Shown one piece after another: positions 47,102 to 56,985 of a DNA stretch of 64,000 nucleotides. The notes under the pieces were generated by a model. The model had not been told where the DNA came from. It searched no databases and saw only the letters and a program-made list of their open reading frames with translations. The stretch is from Yersinia hibernica. GTDB taxonomy: Bacteria > Pseudomonadota > Gammaproteobacteria > Enterobacterales > Enterobacteriaceae. The stretch covers positions 1,860,001-1,924,000 of the forward strand of contig NZ_CP032487.1 in NCBI RefSeq assembly GCF_004124235.1. The letters are read 5' to 3'. The number at the start of each line of letters is the position of its first letter. Positions within the stretch are counted from its first letter, which is position 1. A program made the translations under genes and the position numbers.

Positions 47102-49036
47102 ATGTTTCAAGATAACCCGCTGCTGGCGCAGCTAAAACAGCAACTTCACACTCAGACTCCGCGCGTCGAAGGCGTGGTTAAAGGTACTGAGAAAGGCTTT
47201 GGATTTCTTGAGGTAGACGGGCAGAAAAGTTATTTTATTCCGCCGCCACAGATGAAAAAAGTCATGCATGGCGATCGTATTATTGCCACCCTTCACACCG
47301 ATAAAGACCGTGAAATTGCTGAACCGGAAACCCTGGTTGAGCCATTTTTGTCGCGCTTTGTTGGCCGGGTACAACGAAAAGATGACCGCCTGTCTATCGT
47401 CCCTGATCATCCTCTGCTGCGTGATGCCATTCAATGTCGTCCGGTGCGTGAACTGACGCACGATTTCCAGACCGGTGATTGGGCTGTGGCTGAAATGCGC
47501 CGCCATCCATTAAAAGGTGACCGCGCCTTTAATGCGGATTTAACCGCATTTATTACTGATGGCGACGATCATTTCGTCCCTTGGTGGGTCACGTTAGCTC
47601 GCCATAATCTGGAGCGTGAAGCACCCGCGATGGTTGAATCTGCGCTGCATGATGGCCAACTGCAACGTGAAGATTTGACCGCGCTTAATTTTGTCACTAT
47701 CGATAGCGCCAGCACCGAAGATATGGATGATGCCTTGCAGGTGCACGACAACGGCGACGGTTCGCTGTTGTTGACCATTGCTATCGCCGACCCTACCGCA
47801 TATGTCGATGAAAACAGTGAGTTGGATTTCATTGCCCGCAAGCGCGCATTTACCAACTATCTGCCGGGTTTCAACATCCCAATGCTGCCGCGGGATTTAT
47901 CTGACAATCTGTGTTCACTGCGCCCGAATGAACGCCGCCCGGTGTTGGTGTGCCGAGTCACGGTCGCTGCTGATGGCGCGCTGGGAACTGACATCCAGTT
48001 CTCGGCGGCCTGGGTTGAGTCAAAAGCCAAGCTGGTTTATGACGAAGTTTCAGATTGGTTAGAGGGGCAAGGTGACTGGCAGCCGCAAAATGCCGAGATA
48101 GCCGAGCAAATCACATTACTAAAACGTGTGTGTGAGGCCCGCAGCAATTGGCGTCAAGCGCACGCGCTGGTGTTTAAAGACCGGCCAGACTATCGCTTCT
48201 TGTTGGGCGAGAAAGGTGAAGTGCTGGATATCATAGTCGAACACCGCCGCATTGCTAACCGGATTGTTGAAGAGTGCATGATTGCCGCCAATGTCTGCGC
48301 GGCTATTGCGCTGCGTGATAATCTTGGTTTTGGTATCTATAACGTGCATACCGGGTTTGATCCGGCGCTGGTTGAACAAGCGGCAAATGTGTTGCAAGCC
48401 AATGGCGTTGAAGCTTCCCCAGCCGCGCTGCTGACGCTGCCCGGCTTCTGTGAATTGCGCCGTCATCTTGATGCGCTGCCGACTCAGTTCCTTGACAGCC
48501 GCATCCGCCGTTTCCAAACCTTCGCCGAAATCAGCACCGTTCCCGGCCCACACTTCGGTTTAGGGCTTGAGGCCTATGCCACCTGGACGTCGCCAATTCG
48601 TAAATATGGCGATATGGTCAACCACCGCCTGCTGAAGGCTATTATTACCGGTCAGCCAGCGGAGAAACCACAGGATGAAATCACGCTGCAACTGGCTGAG
48701 CGTCGCCGCTTTAATCGTATGGCGGAGCGCGATGTCGGTGACTGGCTGTATGCGCGTTATCTCCAGCCAGTGGCCGGTACGGATACCCAATTCCCGGCGG
48801 AAATCATTGATGTCACGCGGGGGGGCCTGCGGGTGCGCTTACTGGATAATGGCGCGGTGGCCTTTATTCCTGCGCCATTTATTCATGCCGTGCGTGATGA
48901 AATGGTGTGCAGCCAAGAAACCGGCACGGTACAAATCAAAGGTGAAACGGTTTACAGCCAGAGCGACAAAATCAACGTGCGCATTGCAGAAGTGCGGATG
49001 GAAACCCGTAATGTGGTGGCCCGCCCAGTAGTTTAG
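47102..49036 (+). CDS. rnb: Exoribonuclease II (RNase II)
   Basis: Processive 3'-5' exoribonuclease for mRNA turnover, 644 residues, the same length as E. coli RNase II. Order: cold-shock domains (1-170, [22 protein letters not shown]), RNB catalytic domain with the metal-binding aspartates in [12 protein letters not shown] (~201-212), and a C-terminal S1 domain (~560-640). Start at ATG 47102 ([11 protein letters not shown]) by identity with E. coli; the frame is open 29 codons upstream but those residues are unlike the family. Confidence 0.97.
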   Translation: MFQDNPLLAQLKQQLHTQTPRVEGVVKGTEKGFGFLEVDGQKSYFIPPPQMKKVMHGDRIIATLHTDKDREIAEPETLVEPFLSRFVGRVQRKDDRLSIVPDHPLLRDAIQCRPVRELTHDFQTGDWAVAEMRRHPLKGDRAFNADLTAFITDGDDHFVPWWVTLARHNLEREAPAMVESALHDGQLQREDLTALNFVTIDSASTEDMDDALQVHDNGDGSLLLTIAIADPTAYVDENSELDFIARKRAFTNYLPGFNIPMLPRDLSDNLCSLRPNERRPVLVCRVTVAADGALGTDIQFSAAWVESKAKLVYDEVSDWLEGQGDWQPQNAEIAEQITLLKRVCEARSNWRQAHALVFKDRPDYRFLLGEKGEVLDIIVEHRRIANRIVEECMIAANVCAAIALRDNLGFGIYNVHTGFDPALVEQAANVLQANGVEASPAALLTLPGFCELRRHLDALPTQFLDSRIRRFQTFAEISTVPGPHFGLGLEAYATWTSPIRKYGDMVNHRLLKAIITGQPAEKPQDEITLQLAERRRFNRMAERDVGDWLYARYLQPVAGTDTQFPAEIIDVTRGGLRVRLLDNGAVAFIPAPFIHAVRDEMVCSQETGTVQIKGETVYSQSDKINVRIAEVRMETRNVVARPVV

Positions 49037-49060
49037 TGCGCTACTCGCCTGAAAATCTAT

Positions 49061-49095
49061 GCCGTGGTGATGTACAGTATCCCACGGCTTTTTTA
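49061..49095 (+). terminator. Rho-independent terminator after rnb
   Basis: GCCGTGG, 14-nt loop, CCACGGC followed by T7. It begins 25 bp after the rnb stop; the remaining ~230 bp to cstA are AT-rich with no motif I can defend. Confidence 0.85.
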
Positions 49096-49324
49096 TTCCC
49101 CCTTATTTGATCGGCAGATTCTACGTTTTGAGGTATCCGTAGCGCGCTATATGTAAACAAATGATACTAATTATGTACAAAAAAACAATTCGCCCATCAC
49201 ATTTCTTACTTTCGCTACTTTTCTTTCACATTAAAGCCCCTATGTTAACTAGCAGTTTGCATCTTTTTGCCAAAACAGGTGCGTATAGCCGTTAACTTCC
49301 TCACAGAACAAGGAGTCGTTACCC

Positions 49325-51391
49325 ATGAAAAACGTCAAGACTGTCGTCATTTGGCTGACCGTGGCGTTAATTGGTGCATTTGCTTTTGCCATGCTGGCAC
49401 TTAGCCGTGGCGAACATGTCAACGCCATTTGGCTGGTGATTGCATCGGTGGCTTGCTACAGCATTGCATACCGCTTTTACAGCCTGTTTATTGCCAAGAA
49501 TGTCTTTGAGCTTGATGACCGCCGTTTAACCCCTGCGGAGCGGCGTAATGATGGCCTGGATTATGTGCCGACCAATAAATGGGTGCTCTTTGGTCACCAC
49601 TTTGCGGCTATTGCCGGAGCCGGGCCACTGGTGGGGCCAATACTGGCCGCCCAAATGGGCTTCTTGCCGGGCACTATCTGGATTCTGGTTGGGGTCATGA
49701 TGGCCGGTGCAGTGCAGGACTTCTTGATTCTGTTTATCTCCACCCGCCGCGATGGCCGCTCTCTGGGGGAGATGGCCAAACAAGAGTTAGGTGCTTTTGC
49801 CGGGGTTATCACCATGTTAGGCGCATTGGGCGTGATGATTATCATCTTGTCGGCACTGGCATTGGTGGTGGTTAAAGCGCTGGCCGATAGTCCTTGGGGC
49901 CTGTTTACCATTGCCGCGACCATCCCAATCGCCCTGTTTATGGGCGTGTATATGCGGTTTCTTCGCCCGGGTAAAATCGCCGAAGTGTCATTAATTGGTT
50001 TTGTGCTGATGATGGCGGCAATTATTTACGGTGGGAATATTGCCGCACACCCATACTGGGGGCCATTCTTCACATTGCACGGCACCACACTGACCTGGGT
50101 GTTAGTGATTTACGGCTTTATTGCCTCGGTGCTGCCGGTATGGCTGCTGTTGGCACCGCGCGATTACCTGTCTACCTTCCTGAAAATTGGCGTCATCATC
50201 GGTCTGGCGATTGGTATTGTATTCGCCATGCCGGAAATGAAAATGCCAGCCGTCTCGCGCTTTATTGATGGCAGCGGCCCGGTATTCTCCGGCAGCCTGT
50301 TCCCGTTCTTATTCATCACCATCGCCTGTGGTGCGATTTCCGGTTTCCATGCGCTGGTCGCCAGTGGCACCACGCCGAAACTGATTGAGCGCGAAAGTCA
50401 TACCCGCTTTATCGGCTATGGCGCGATGTTGATGGAGTCCTTCGTCGCCATTATGGCGCTGATTTGTGCCTCCGTTATCGACCCCGGCGTCTACTTTGCC
50501 ATGAACTCGCCAGCGGCGCTGATTGGCACCACGGTAGAAAGTGCCTCGCAAGCCATTAACAGCTGGGGATTTGTGGTCACACCTGAAACTCTGGCGATGG
50601 TTGCCAAAGATGTCGGCGAGAACTCGATATTATCGCGTGCTGGCGGCGCACCGACGTTTGCGGTCGGGATGGCACATATCATCAGTGAAGTCTTTAATAG
50701 CCGTAATATGATGGCGTTTTGGTATCACTTTGCCATTCTGTTTGAAGCCATGTTTATCTTGACCGCCGTGGACGCGGGCACCCGTGCCTGCCGCTTTATG
50801 GTGCAAGATTTGGTCGGCGTGGTGGTGCCAAGCTTGGCAAATAACCGTTCATGGTTTGGTAACTTATCCGGCACCACGGTGGCCGTCGCTTGTTGGGGCT
50901 TCTTTGTGTATCAAGGTGTGGTCGACCCACTGGGCGGTATCAATACCTTGTGGCCACTCTTTGGTATCGGTAACCAGATGCTGGCGTCGATGGCGCTAAT
51001 TTTAGGCACCGTGGTCCTGTTTAAAATGAAGAAGCAGCGCTATGCTTGGGTAACCATCCTGCCCACTATCTGGCTGTTTATTACCTCCATGACGGCAGGC
51101 TGGCAGAAGATTTTCCATGAAAAACCGAGCATTGGCTTCTTGGCGCAGGCGAAGAAATTCTCAGCCGGTGTCGAGCAAGGTGTTTTAATTGCCCCGGCCA
51201 AGAGCATTAAGGACATGGAAACTATCGTGTTTAACAACCAGATCAACGCCGCCTTGTGTGCATTCTTTATGTTGGTGGCGGTGACCATGCTGATTTCATC
51301 GGTCTTCGTGGTTCGTCGGGCGCTGAAGTCCAGCAAACCAACCACCCATGAGACTGAAATAGTCTGGCGTGAGGAGAGTGTTCGTGGCTAA
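49325..51391 (+). CDS. cstA: Carbon starvation protein CstA
   Basis: Inner-membrane transporter for peptides and pyruvate induced at carbon limitation. The 688-residue protein has 16-18 hydrophobic segments and CstA-family blocks: GLDYVPTNKWVLFGHHFAAIAGAGPLVGP, FLILFISTRRDGRSLGEM, ACGAISGFHALVASGTTPK, AVDAGTRACRFMVQD and GGINTLWPLFGIGNQML. It is closer to E. coli CstA than to the paralog BtsT by my reading. AAGGAG sits upstream of the start. Overlaps the YbdD-like gene by 8 bp, the usual pairing for this family. Confidence 0.93.
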   Translation: MKNVKTVVIWLTVALIGAFAFAMLALSRGEHVNAIWLVIASVACYSIAYRFYSLFIAKNVFELDDRRLTPAERRNDGLDYVPTNKWVLFGHHFAAIAGAGPLVGPILAAQMGFLPGTIWILVGVMMAGAVQDFLILFISTRRDGRSLGEMAKQELGAFAGVITMLGALGVMIIILSALALVVVKALADSPWGLFTIAATIPIALFMGVYMRFLRPGKIAEVSLIGFVLMMAAIIYGGNIAAHPYWGPFFTLHGTTLTWVLVIYGFIASVLPVWLLLAPRDYLSTFLKIGVIIGLAIGIVFAMPEMKMPAVSRFIDGSGPVFSGSLFPFLFITIACGAISGFHALVASGTTPKLIERESHTRFIGYGAMLMESFVAIMALICASVIDPGVYFAMNSPAALIGTTVESASQAINSWGFVVTPETLAMVAKDVGENSILSRAGGAPTFAVGMAHIISEVFNSRNMMAFWYHFAILFEAMFILTAVDAGTRACRFMVQDLVGVVVPSLANNRSWFGNLSGTTVAVACWGFFVYQGVVDPLGGINTLWPLFGIGNQMLASMALILGTVVLFKMKKQRYAWVTILPTIWLFITSMTAGWQKIFHEKPSIGFLAQAKKFSAGVEQGVLIAPAKSIKDMETIVFNNQINAALCAFFMLVAVTMLISSVFVVRRALKSSKPTTHETEIVWREESVRG

Positions 51392-51701
51392 TGCAGGGGT
51401 TCCGTTTCGCAACCGAGGTGGCGTTTCACCGGCCACATCACGGCAAATTACGCGCTGTATACCGCTGGTTCCGGTGGTTAAGCACCCGACCACGTTATGG
51501 GCTTGGGTGCGTCTTATAGCGCAGCGGGTGGCACAAAGTTTCCGGCTGATGGTCGGCGTACAAGATTACGGCAATTATGTTAATCATATGCGTCGTCATC
51601 ATCCCGCTACGCCGCCCATGACTGAACGGGATTTCCACCGTTATTGCTTGGAAGCCCGCTTCCCCAGCAAGGGCGGCAAGTTGGGGAAATGCCCGTGCTA
51701 G
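51384..51701 (+). CDS. YbdD/YjiX family protein (DUF466)
   Basis: Small cytosolic partner of CstA/BtsT-type transporters; in E. coli YbdD and YjiX are needed for pyruvate uptake by their partner transporters. The C-terminal ~65 residues carry the family pattern (VGVQDYGNYVNHMRRHHPATPPMTERDF...KGGKLGKCPC). From GTG 51384, 7 bp after GAGGAG, it has 105 residues, about 40 more than E. coli YbdD; the extra N-terminus might be non-native if translation starts at an internal codon. Overlaps the cstA stop, so it is probably coupled. A strong terminator follows. Confidence 0.85.
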   Translation: MANAGVPFRNRGGVSPATSRQITRCIPLVPVVKHPTTLWAWVRLIAQRVAQSFRLMVGVQDYGNYVNHMRRHHPATPPMTERDFHRYCLEARFPSKGGKLGKCPC

Positions 51702-51742
51702 GGTAAAAACCGCTTGAGGCCAACCAAGTAAGTGACACCGTC

Positions 51743-51775
51743 ACGCCCGGTAATATTCTAGCCGGGCGTTTTTTA
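51743..51775 (+). terminator. Rho-independent terminator after the cstA operon
   Basis: ACGCCCGG, 11-nt loop, CCGGGCGT followed by T6: a perfect 8-bp GC-rich stem between the ybdD-like gene and the convergent fsaA. Confidence 0.92.
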
Positions 51776-51799
51776 TATTTCCGCCTATCAGTGCCGATA

Positions 51800-52465
51800 C
51801 TAGCCCAAGATGGCGGAGCCAAATGCGCCCTGCCAATCATGTTCAAACTGCTCGACCGCCGCTTTCACCGCCGGGGTGCTAATAAATTGCTCGGCCACAT
51901 CCACCGGGATAGTGACCGACTGGCAGCCCGCCAACAAGCAATCCAGTACCTGACGCGGGGTGCGGAAGCTGGCGGCCAATACTTTTGCCCCCGGGGCATG
52001 TAGGGTCAGCAACTGCTGCAACTCGCGCACCATCGCAATGCCATCCCCGCCCTGAGCATCCAAGCGATTGACATAAGGCGCGACATACTCAGCCCCTGCC
52101 AAGGCCGATAGCAGCCCTTGCCCAGCACCGTAAACCGCCGTGCCCAGTGTCGGGATGGACATTGACTTCAATTTTTTGATTGCCGCTAACCCCTCAGCAG
52201 TCGCAGGCACTTTAATCACCAACCCCGGCACGCGCTGGGACAGCAATACCGCCTCTGAGACCATCAATTCACTGTCACTGGCTAAAACCTGGGCGAAGAG
52301 TTTGCCGGTTCCCCCCAGCGCATCACGCAATGCCGGCAGCACCTCCCAGATAGGTTTGCCTGCTTTGGCTAAAATACTGGGATTGGTCGTCACCCCCTGC
52401 AAAGGCAGAACACGCGCCAGACGTTTAACTGCGGCCACATCTGCGGTGTCGAGATAAAGCTCCAT
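51800..52465 (-). CDS. fsaA: Fructose-6-phosphate aldolase
   Basis: Transaldolase-family class I aldolase cleaving fructose-6-phosphate to dihydroxyacetone and glyceraldehyde-3-phosphate. 221 residues with [18 protein letters not shown], the Schiff-base Lys85 in [11 protein letters not shown] (same position as E. coli FsaA), [39 protein letters not shown] blocks and the C-terminal DWQGAFG. The short length and these motifs separate it from TalB-type transaldolases. Single gene, divergent from yciT across ~158 bp, so YciT could regulate it. Confidence 0.93.
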   Translation of the reverse strand: MELYLDTADVAAVKRLARVLPLQGVTTNPSILAKAGKPIWEVLPALRDALGGTGKLFAQVLASDSELMVSEAVLLSQRVPGLVIKVPATAEGLAAIKKLKSMSIPTLGTAVYGAGQGLLSALAGAEYVAPYVNRLDAQGGDGIAMVRELQQLLTLHAPGAKVLAASFRTPRQVLDCLLAGCQSVTIPVDVAEQFISTPAVKAAVEQFEHDWQGAFGSAILG

Positions 52466-52623
52466 AAAAACCTCCAGAATTGTTTACAACGAATGGATTA
52501 ACCAAGAATCATTAGTCGCAATCATAGACCAAGCACTAAACCATTATGTGATCCTTATCAAATAACTTTCATTCGATAGTCATTTATACTTCAAACGAAA
52601 GTTTATTTAGTGGGCAGAGCCTG

Positions 52624-53370
52624 ATGAACCTAAGACAGCAAACCATTTTACAGTTAGTGAATGACCGCAAGCGGGTGAGTGTCAGTGAGTTAGCACAAGC
52701 CACCGAGGTGTCCGAGGTCACTATTCGCCAAGACCTCAATGTGCTGGCAAAGCGGGGCTTACTCAAGCGGGTGCATGGCTCGGCTATCGCCCTTGAGAGT
52801 GAAGATATTGATGTCCGCATGATGCGCCATTTTGCCATCAAGCAAAAACTGGCCAATTATGCCGCCTCACTGGTCAAGGACGGCGAAACCCTATTTATTG
52901 AAAGTGGTAGCAGCAATGCGCTACTGGCCCACCAGTTGGCACAGCGCCCTGGCATCACACTGGTGACCGTCAGCGGCTATATTGCTCGACAATTAAAAAA
53001 CTCTGCCTGCGAAGTCATTTTACTGGGGGGGATTTATCAGAAGAAAAGTGACAGCATGGTTGGCCCTCTGACACAATTGTGTTTGCGTCATGTCAATTTC
53101 AGTAAGGCTTTTATTGGTATTGATGGCTATCAAGTAGACACCGGATTCACCGGGCGCGACATGCTGCGCGCCGATGTTATCAACAGTGTATTGGCTAAAG
53201 GTAGCGAAAATATCATTCTGGCTGATGCCTCAAAATTTGGGCAGGTACATCAAAACTTACTTGCCCCGACCTCTGGTGTCAGCCGAGTGATAACCGATAG
53301 CCGCTTGCCGGCCTACTACCAACAACAACTCACAGCCCAAGGTGTTAAAGTCGATATTATAAGCGAATAA
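52624..53370 (+). CDS. yciT: DeoR-family regulator YciT
   Basis: Transcription factor of 248 residues. N-terminal DeoR winged helix-turn-helix (VSVSELAQATEVSEVTIRQDLNVLAKRGLLKRVHGSA, ~19-55) and a C-terminal sugar-phosphate sensor domain (FIESGSSNALLAHQL, VILLGGIYQKKSDSMVGPL, FIGIDGYQVDTGFTGRDMLRADV). Clear similarity to E. coli YciT. In E. coli it sits near osmB, as here. Divergent from fsaA and followed 45 bp later by the DUF2164 gene. Confidence 0.92.
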   Translation: MNLRQQTILQLVNDRKRVSVSELAQATEVSEVTIRQDLNVLAKRGLLKRVHGSAIALESEDIDVRMMRHFAIKQKLANYAASLVKDGETLFIESGSSNALLAHQLAQRPGITLVTVSGYIARQLKNSACEVILLGGIYQKKSDSMVGPLTQLCLRHVNFSKAFIGIDGYQVDTGFTGRDMLRADVINSVLAKGSENIILADASKFGQVHQNLLAPTSGVSRVITDSRLPAYYQQQLTAQGVKVDIISE

Positions 53371-53415
53371 TCAGTAATTTACCCTTAGTGCAACAACGTT
53401 GCTGGAGTGATAATC

Positions 53416-53664
53416 GTGGCAGAAATAACCTTTACTCGTGAACAAACACAGCGCATGACATACAAACTGCAGCGCTATCTGGAGCACGAACACCATATCG
53501 AGCTGGAAGACTTTGATGCGGAATTTTTACTGCAATTCATCAGCCGCGAATTAGGCGCGCATTTCTACAATCAGGGCATCAATGATGCCATCACACAAAT
53601 CGAAGCAAAAATGCTCGATATCAGTGACGCCATCTTATGGCTGGAAAAACCCGTGCAAGACTGA
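53416..53664 (+). CDS. DUF2164 family protein
   Basis: Small acidic protein of 82 residues of unknown function. The pattern matches DUF2164: ITFTREQTQRMTYKLQRYLEHEHHIELEDFDAEFLLQFISRELG, then FYNQGINDA. No membrane segment or enzymatic motif. GTG 53416 is chosen because CTGGAG lies 8 bp upstream; an earlier GTG at 53407 overlaps that site. It may be cotranscribed with yciT and converges on araD, 24 bp away. Confidence 0.75.
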   Translation: MAEITFTREQTQRMTYKLQRYLEHEHHIELEDFDAEFLLQFISRELGAHFYNQGINDAITQIEAKMLDISDAILWLEKPVQD

Positions 53665-53688
53665 GCACGGGGTTGTCACCCCTGGCCA

Positions 53689-54384
53689 TTATTGGCCGTA
53701 ATAGGCATTTTTGCCGTGTTTACGCAGGTAGTGTTTGTCCAACAATTGTGGCTGCATAGTGCCCAGTTGCGGGTTCAACTGGCGAGAGAAAATCCCCATG
53801 TAAGCCAGTTCTTCTAATACCACCGCATTGTGGACGGCATTGTCAGCACTGGTTCCCCACGCAAATGGCCCGTGCGAATTGACTAAAACAGCGGGCACAT
53901 CCTCAGGTTTAAGCCCCCGTTTATCGAATGTTTCGACAATCACATTGCCGGTTTCCCACTCATAACGGCCCGCGATTTCCTCGGCTGTCATCAGCCGGGT
54001 GCAAGGAATGGTGCCATAGAAATAATCAGCATGCGTGGTCCCCCAGGCGGGCAAATCCAGCCCGGCCTGCGCCCAGATAGTGGCATGGCGCGAATGGGTA
54101 TGAACAATACCACCAATTTGTGGGAAATTAAGATAAAGCACCCGATGAGTATCAGTGTCCGATGACGGTTTTTTACTGCCCTCCACCACTTTGCCGGTTG
54201 CCAACTCGACCACCACCATGTCCTCCACGGTCATGACATCATATTCCACCCCCGAGGGTTTAATCACCATCAGCCCACTTTGCCGGTCGACGGCACTGAC
54301 ATTGCCCCAGGTGAAGGTGACCAGATTGTGGCGCGGTAGAGCCAGATTAGCAGCCAGCACTTGCTGCTTCAGTGGGTTGAGCAT
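53689..54384 (-). CDS. araD: L-ribulose-5-phosphate 4-epimerase
   Basis: Zinc class II aldolase-fold enzyme making D-xylulose-5-phosphate, the last step of arabinose breakdown. 231 residues, with the E. coli AraD catalytic set at identical positions: zinc His95, His97, His171, plus Asp120 and Tyr229. Similarity runs end to end and is closer to AraD than to UlaF/SgbE by reading. It is about 28 kb from araBA, alone, with its own upstream region (54385-54847, shared with osmB). Whether AraC controls it is open; I found no convincing half-site pair. Confidence 0.93.
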   Translation of the reverse strand: MLNPLKQQVLAANLALPRHNLVTFTWGNVSAVDRQSGLMVIKPSGVEYDVMTVEDMVVVELATGKVVEGSKKPSSDTDTHRVLYLNFPQIGGIVHTHSRHATIWAQAGLDLPAWGTTHADYFYGTIPCTRLMTAEEIAGRYEWETGNVIVETFDKRGLKPEDVPAVLVNSHGPFAWGTSADNAVHNAVVLEELAYMGIFSRQLNPQLGTMQPQLLDKHYLRKHGKNAYYGQ

Positions 54385-54756
54385 GATCGTATCCTGAATA
54401 ACTGAATTTGTCCCATTTTCAGCGCGTCAGGTGAGAACCGGTATGGGCGAAATAGCTATAAACTGCGTGCAGATCAGCTAGAAAGTGCAGTCTGAGAGAT
54501 GGGCAATCGGTGTCGCCGAGCTTTGTTGCGCATAGACAATGAGTTAATTCGGCTTTTAGCCTCAGATAAAACTTAATTCCGCCCCTGCGCTGAGTAAATT
54601 AAGACTATTTACCTATTAAATGTTTTACGGATATTTATACTGGTTTACAGCGGCAACAAAACCCATTTTTAGCATTAATTCTAAATTAAAGTCTAAATGC
54701 CACTTTTTATTCCAAACACTAACTTAACAAGACTTCGGCTAAAATTGATACAATGT

Positions 54757-54764
54757 CTATACTT
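54757..54764 (+). promoter_or_regulatory. Candidate sigma-S -10 element of osmB
   Basis: CTATACTT matches the RpoS-preferred -10 (CTATACT), with TTGATA 8 bp upstream too close to be a -35. It lies ~85 bp before osmB, which is RpoS-controlled in E. coli. The rest of 54385-54840 is AT-rich with no other feature I can support. Confidence 0.5.
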
Positions 54765-54847
54765 AGTAAGGCAAGATAACTTTGATACGGATAATTCAGT
54801 AGCTATCACCTGCTCATCTGTATATAGCCACAGTCTGGAGAATGATG

Positions 54848-55060
54848 ATGATAATCAATAAACGCTTTGCTACTGCCGCACTGGCACTGACTCTGACTTT
54901 ATCTCTGTCTGCATGTTCTAACATGTCCAAACGTGACCGTAACACCGCAATTGGTGCCGGGGCCGGCGCTGTTGGTGGGGCGGTATTGACTGGCAGTACC
55001 CTAGGGACGTTAGGGGGTGCGGCGATTGGTGGGGTTATTGGCCATCAGGTTGGTAAATAA
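54848..55060 (+). CDS. osmB: Osmotically inducible lipoprotein OsmB
   Basis: Small outer-membrane lipoprotein, 70 residues. Signal peptide with lipobox LSACS (lipidated Cys), then KRDRNTAIGAGAGAVGGAVLTG and the Gly-rich glycine-zipper segment ending GGVIGHQVGK, nearly as in E. coli. Three ATGs occur in a row (54842, 54845, 54848); GGAG at 54837-54840 best fits the third. Probably induced by osmolarity and stationary phase as in E. coli. Followed by an ERIC-like repeat. Confidence 0.95.
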   Translation: MIINKRFATAALALTLTLSLSACSNMSKRDRNTAIGAGAGAVGGAVLTGSTLGTLGGAAIGGVIGHQVGK

Positions 55061-55082
55061 CTTTTATCCTTTGTTCTTGAAA

Positions 55083-55169
55083 CTGTAGCATTGTTGGCGG
55101 CTCTCAGGCACCCGGATCACTGAACCCCCTCAGCTCATCGGGATTTCTTCGTTTGCCGCCTAGCTACAG
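55083..55169. repeat. ERIC-like element after osmB
   Basis: Bounded by CTGTAGC and GCTACAG, it contains GGCGGC...CACCCGGATCACT...AGCTCATCGGGATT...TTGCCGCC, parallel to the ERIC consensus words CACCCCAGTCACTTAC...AGCTCCTGGGGATTCACTCACTTGCCGCC. The ends and central arms can fold. It may form the transcript end for osmB and the convergent yciH. Confidence 0.6.
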
Positions 55170-55219
55170 CCCCAATAACGTCGGATAATCTCTTTTGTGC
55201 TTGAAACGGAAGGTTATTT

Positions 55220-55546
55220 TCACCCTCCCGCCAGCTTCACTTGCATCCCTTTGGCTTCGAGCAGTTGCTTGAGAAGGTCCCGTTTATCCCCTTGAATCTC
55301 AATGATGCCGTCTTTCACCGCCCCACCGCAGCCACACTTCTTCTTCAACTCTGCCGCCAGTTTCTCCAGCATTTCATCACTGCCATCAATCCCGGTAATC
55401 AGACTCACACCTTTTCCCTTGCGGCCACTGGTCTGGCGCTGGATTCGAACAATACCATCACCCTTAGGTCGCTGTGGTTTTACCTCAGCCTCCGTGATAC
55501 GGCCAGTATCAGTTGAATACACCAAACGGCTATTATCCTGGCTCAT
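55220..55546 (-). CDS. yciH: SUI1-family translation factor YciH
   Basis: eIF1/SUI1-like protein, 108 residues, reported to influence initiation fidelity in E. coli. Conserved [26 protein letters not shown] and [19 protein letters not shown], typical of SUI1. Overlaps the pyrF stop by 4 bp, so translation is coupled, as in E. coli. Confidence 0.95.
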   Translation of the reverse strand: MSQDNSRLVYSTDTGRITEAEVKPQRPKGDGIVRIQRQTSGRKGKGVSLITGIDGSDEMLEKLAAELKKKCGCGGAVKDGIIEIQGDKRDLLKQLLEAKGMQVKLAGG

Positions 55547-56283
55547 GATGCCCCCTGAGTCAGGGAGGCGCGAATGTCAGTCAGCGTTTTTTCCGGATCA
55601 GGGGATTGGGTGATCGGGCGCCCTATCACCATATAATCCACGCCAACACTAAGCGCTTGTTCTGGCGTCATAATTCGGCGCTGGTCACCCGCCTCGCTAC
55701 CTTCAGGGCGAATCCCCGGCGTCACCAACTTGAAATCCTCGCCACACACCTGTTTCAAGCGCACAGCTTCATGGGCTGAACACACCACACCATCCAAGCC
55801 ACAATCCCAAGTCAGTTTCGCCAACCGCTCAGCTTGCTCTGCGGGGGTGATGTTAATACCAATATCACGTAAATCTTCACCATCCATGCTGGTCAGCACC
55901 GTGACGGCAATCAGCAAAGGGGCTTGCTGACCGTAAGGTAATAAAGCCTCTTTGGCCGCAGTCATCATGCGCGCCCCACCACTGGCATGGACATTCACCA
56001 TCCACACCCCAAGCTCGGCCGCCGCTGCAACAGCGCGGGCCGTGGTATTGGGAATATCGTGGAATTTCAAATCAAGGAAAATCTCAAAGCCGCGCTGTTG
56101 CAGGTCACGAACCAATTGCGGGCCATATAAGGTGAACATCTCTTTGCCCACTTTTAGCCGGCAATCATGCGGATTAACACGATCAGCAAAGGCTAGCGCC
56201 GCGTCTTTATTGGCATAATCCAGTGCAACCACGATCGGGGAAGATATTGAGCCACTGTTATTAGTGTGAGTTGCAGACGTCAT
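55543..56283 (-). CDS. pyrF: Orotidine 5'-phosphate decarboxylase
   Basis: Last step of UMP synthesis. 246 residues, TIM barrel with VALDYANKD, the catalytic Lys/Asp network [18 protein letters not shown], and the phosphate-binding [16 protein letters not shown] and MVIGRPIT. Start ATG 56283 with AGG upstream; the frame begins at a TTG two codons earlier. In E. coli lapAB lie directly upstream of pyrF; here a 3.1-kb block intervenes. Confidence 0.97.
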   Translation of the reverse strand: MTSATHTNNSGSISSPIVVALDYANKDAALAFADRVNPHDCRLKVGKEMFTLYGPQLVRDLQQRGFEIFLDLKFHDIPNTTARAVAAAAELGVWMVNVHASGGARMMTAAKEALLPYGQQAPLLIAVTVLTSMDGEDLRDIGINITPAEQAERLAKLTWDCGLDGVVCSAHEAVRLKQVCGEDFKLVTPGIRPEGSEAGDQRRIMTPEQALSVGVDYMVIGRPITQSPDPEKTLTDIRASLTQGAS

Positions 56284-56633
56284 TTTCAAGCCTTTTTCAG
56301 TCAGTTAGTCATGATAACCACGACATTCTACAGGGTGTAACACTGAAATTACAGCATTCGGGCTGCACCGCGATGTGCCCCTATTTGTCAAAGTTTGCTT
56401 GGCTAGGTCAATTCAGGTCAAGCCAATCGCCAGCCCATAACCGCCATTAAGTAAAAAAGCTTCAAGAAACGTAAAATATCAATCAAATAATTTGATTATA
56501 TCGCTCAGTTTTTTGTGATTTTATTTAAATAACCATACCGTATCATACACTCCATCGCAGACAACGAATGTCTAAATAATGATTTAAATAATAATTTATT
56601 ATTCAAATCATAAACATGAAACTGGAGTTCTTA

Positions 56634-56894
56634 ATGAAAAATATTAAATATATTATCCCTGCATTGGCACTGTCTTTCGCTTCATTCGCCAGCGTTGCCG
56701 CAACACAAATTCAGCATGCGCCCGCTACAGGAGCCAATGAAATTGGCATCATCTCCGCCAGTAATGCAGGAACATTGACCGAATTAGAGCATGCATTGGC
56801 TAAAAAAGCAGACCAAGCCGGTGCCACATCATTCCTGATTACCTCTACAACCGGTAATAATAAATTGCACGGTACCGCCATCATTTATCGCTAA
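56634..56894 (+). CDS. DUF1471/YhcN-family periplasmic protein
   Basis: 86-residue secreted protein of the BhsA/McbA/YdgH (DUF1471) family, often linked to stress and biofilm. Signal peptide cleaved near FASVAA. The mature domain has the pattern EIGIISASNAGTLTELEHALAKKADQAGATSFLITSTTGNNKLHGTAIIY. Start 56634 with CTGGAG 6 bp upstream; an ATG at 56616 precedes it without support. The 350-bp upstream region is AT-rich with a long leader possible. Followed by an inverted repeat. Confidence 0.88.
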   Translation: MKNIKYIIPALALSFASFASVAATQIQHAPATGANEIGIISASNAGTLTELEHALAKKADQAGATSFLITSTTGNNKLHGTAIIYR

Positions 56895-56919
56895 GCTAGC
56901 GCTTCACCTTGGCTATCTC

Positions 56920-56947
56920 CGGGCTTGCAGCACTAACGGCAAGCCCG
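56920..56947. terminator. Inverted repeat between convergent DUF1471 gene and benE
   Basis: CGGGCTTGC, 10-nt loop, GCAAGCCCG, a perfect 9-bp stem followed on the plus strand only by a short T-rich tract (CTATTTC). Probably a transcript end. Confidence 0.6.
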
Positions 56948-56985
56948 CAATCTATTTCTCCTGCTGCTGACAATGACCATCCCTC

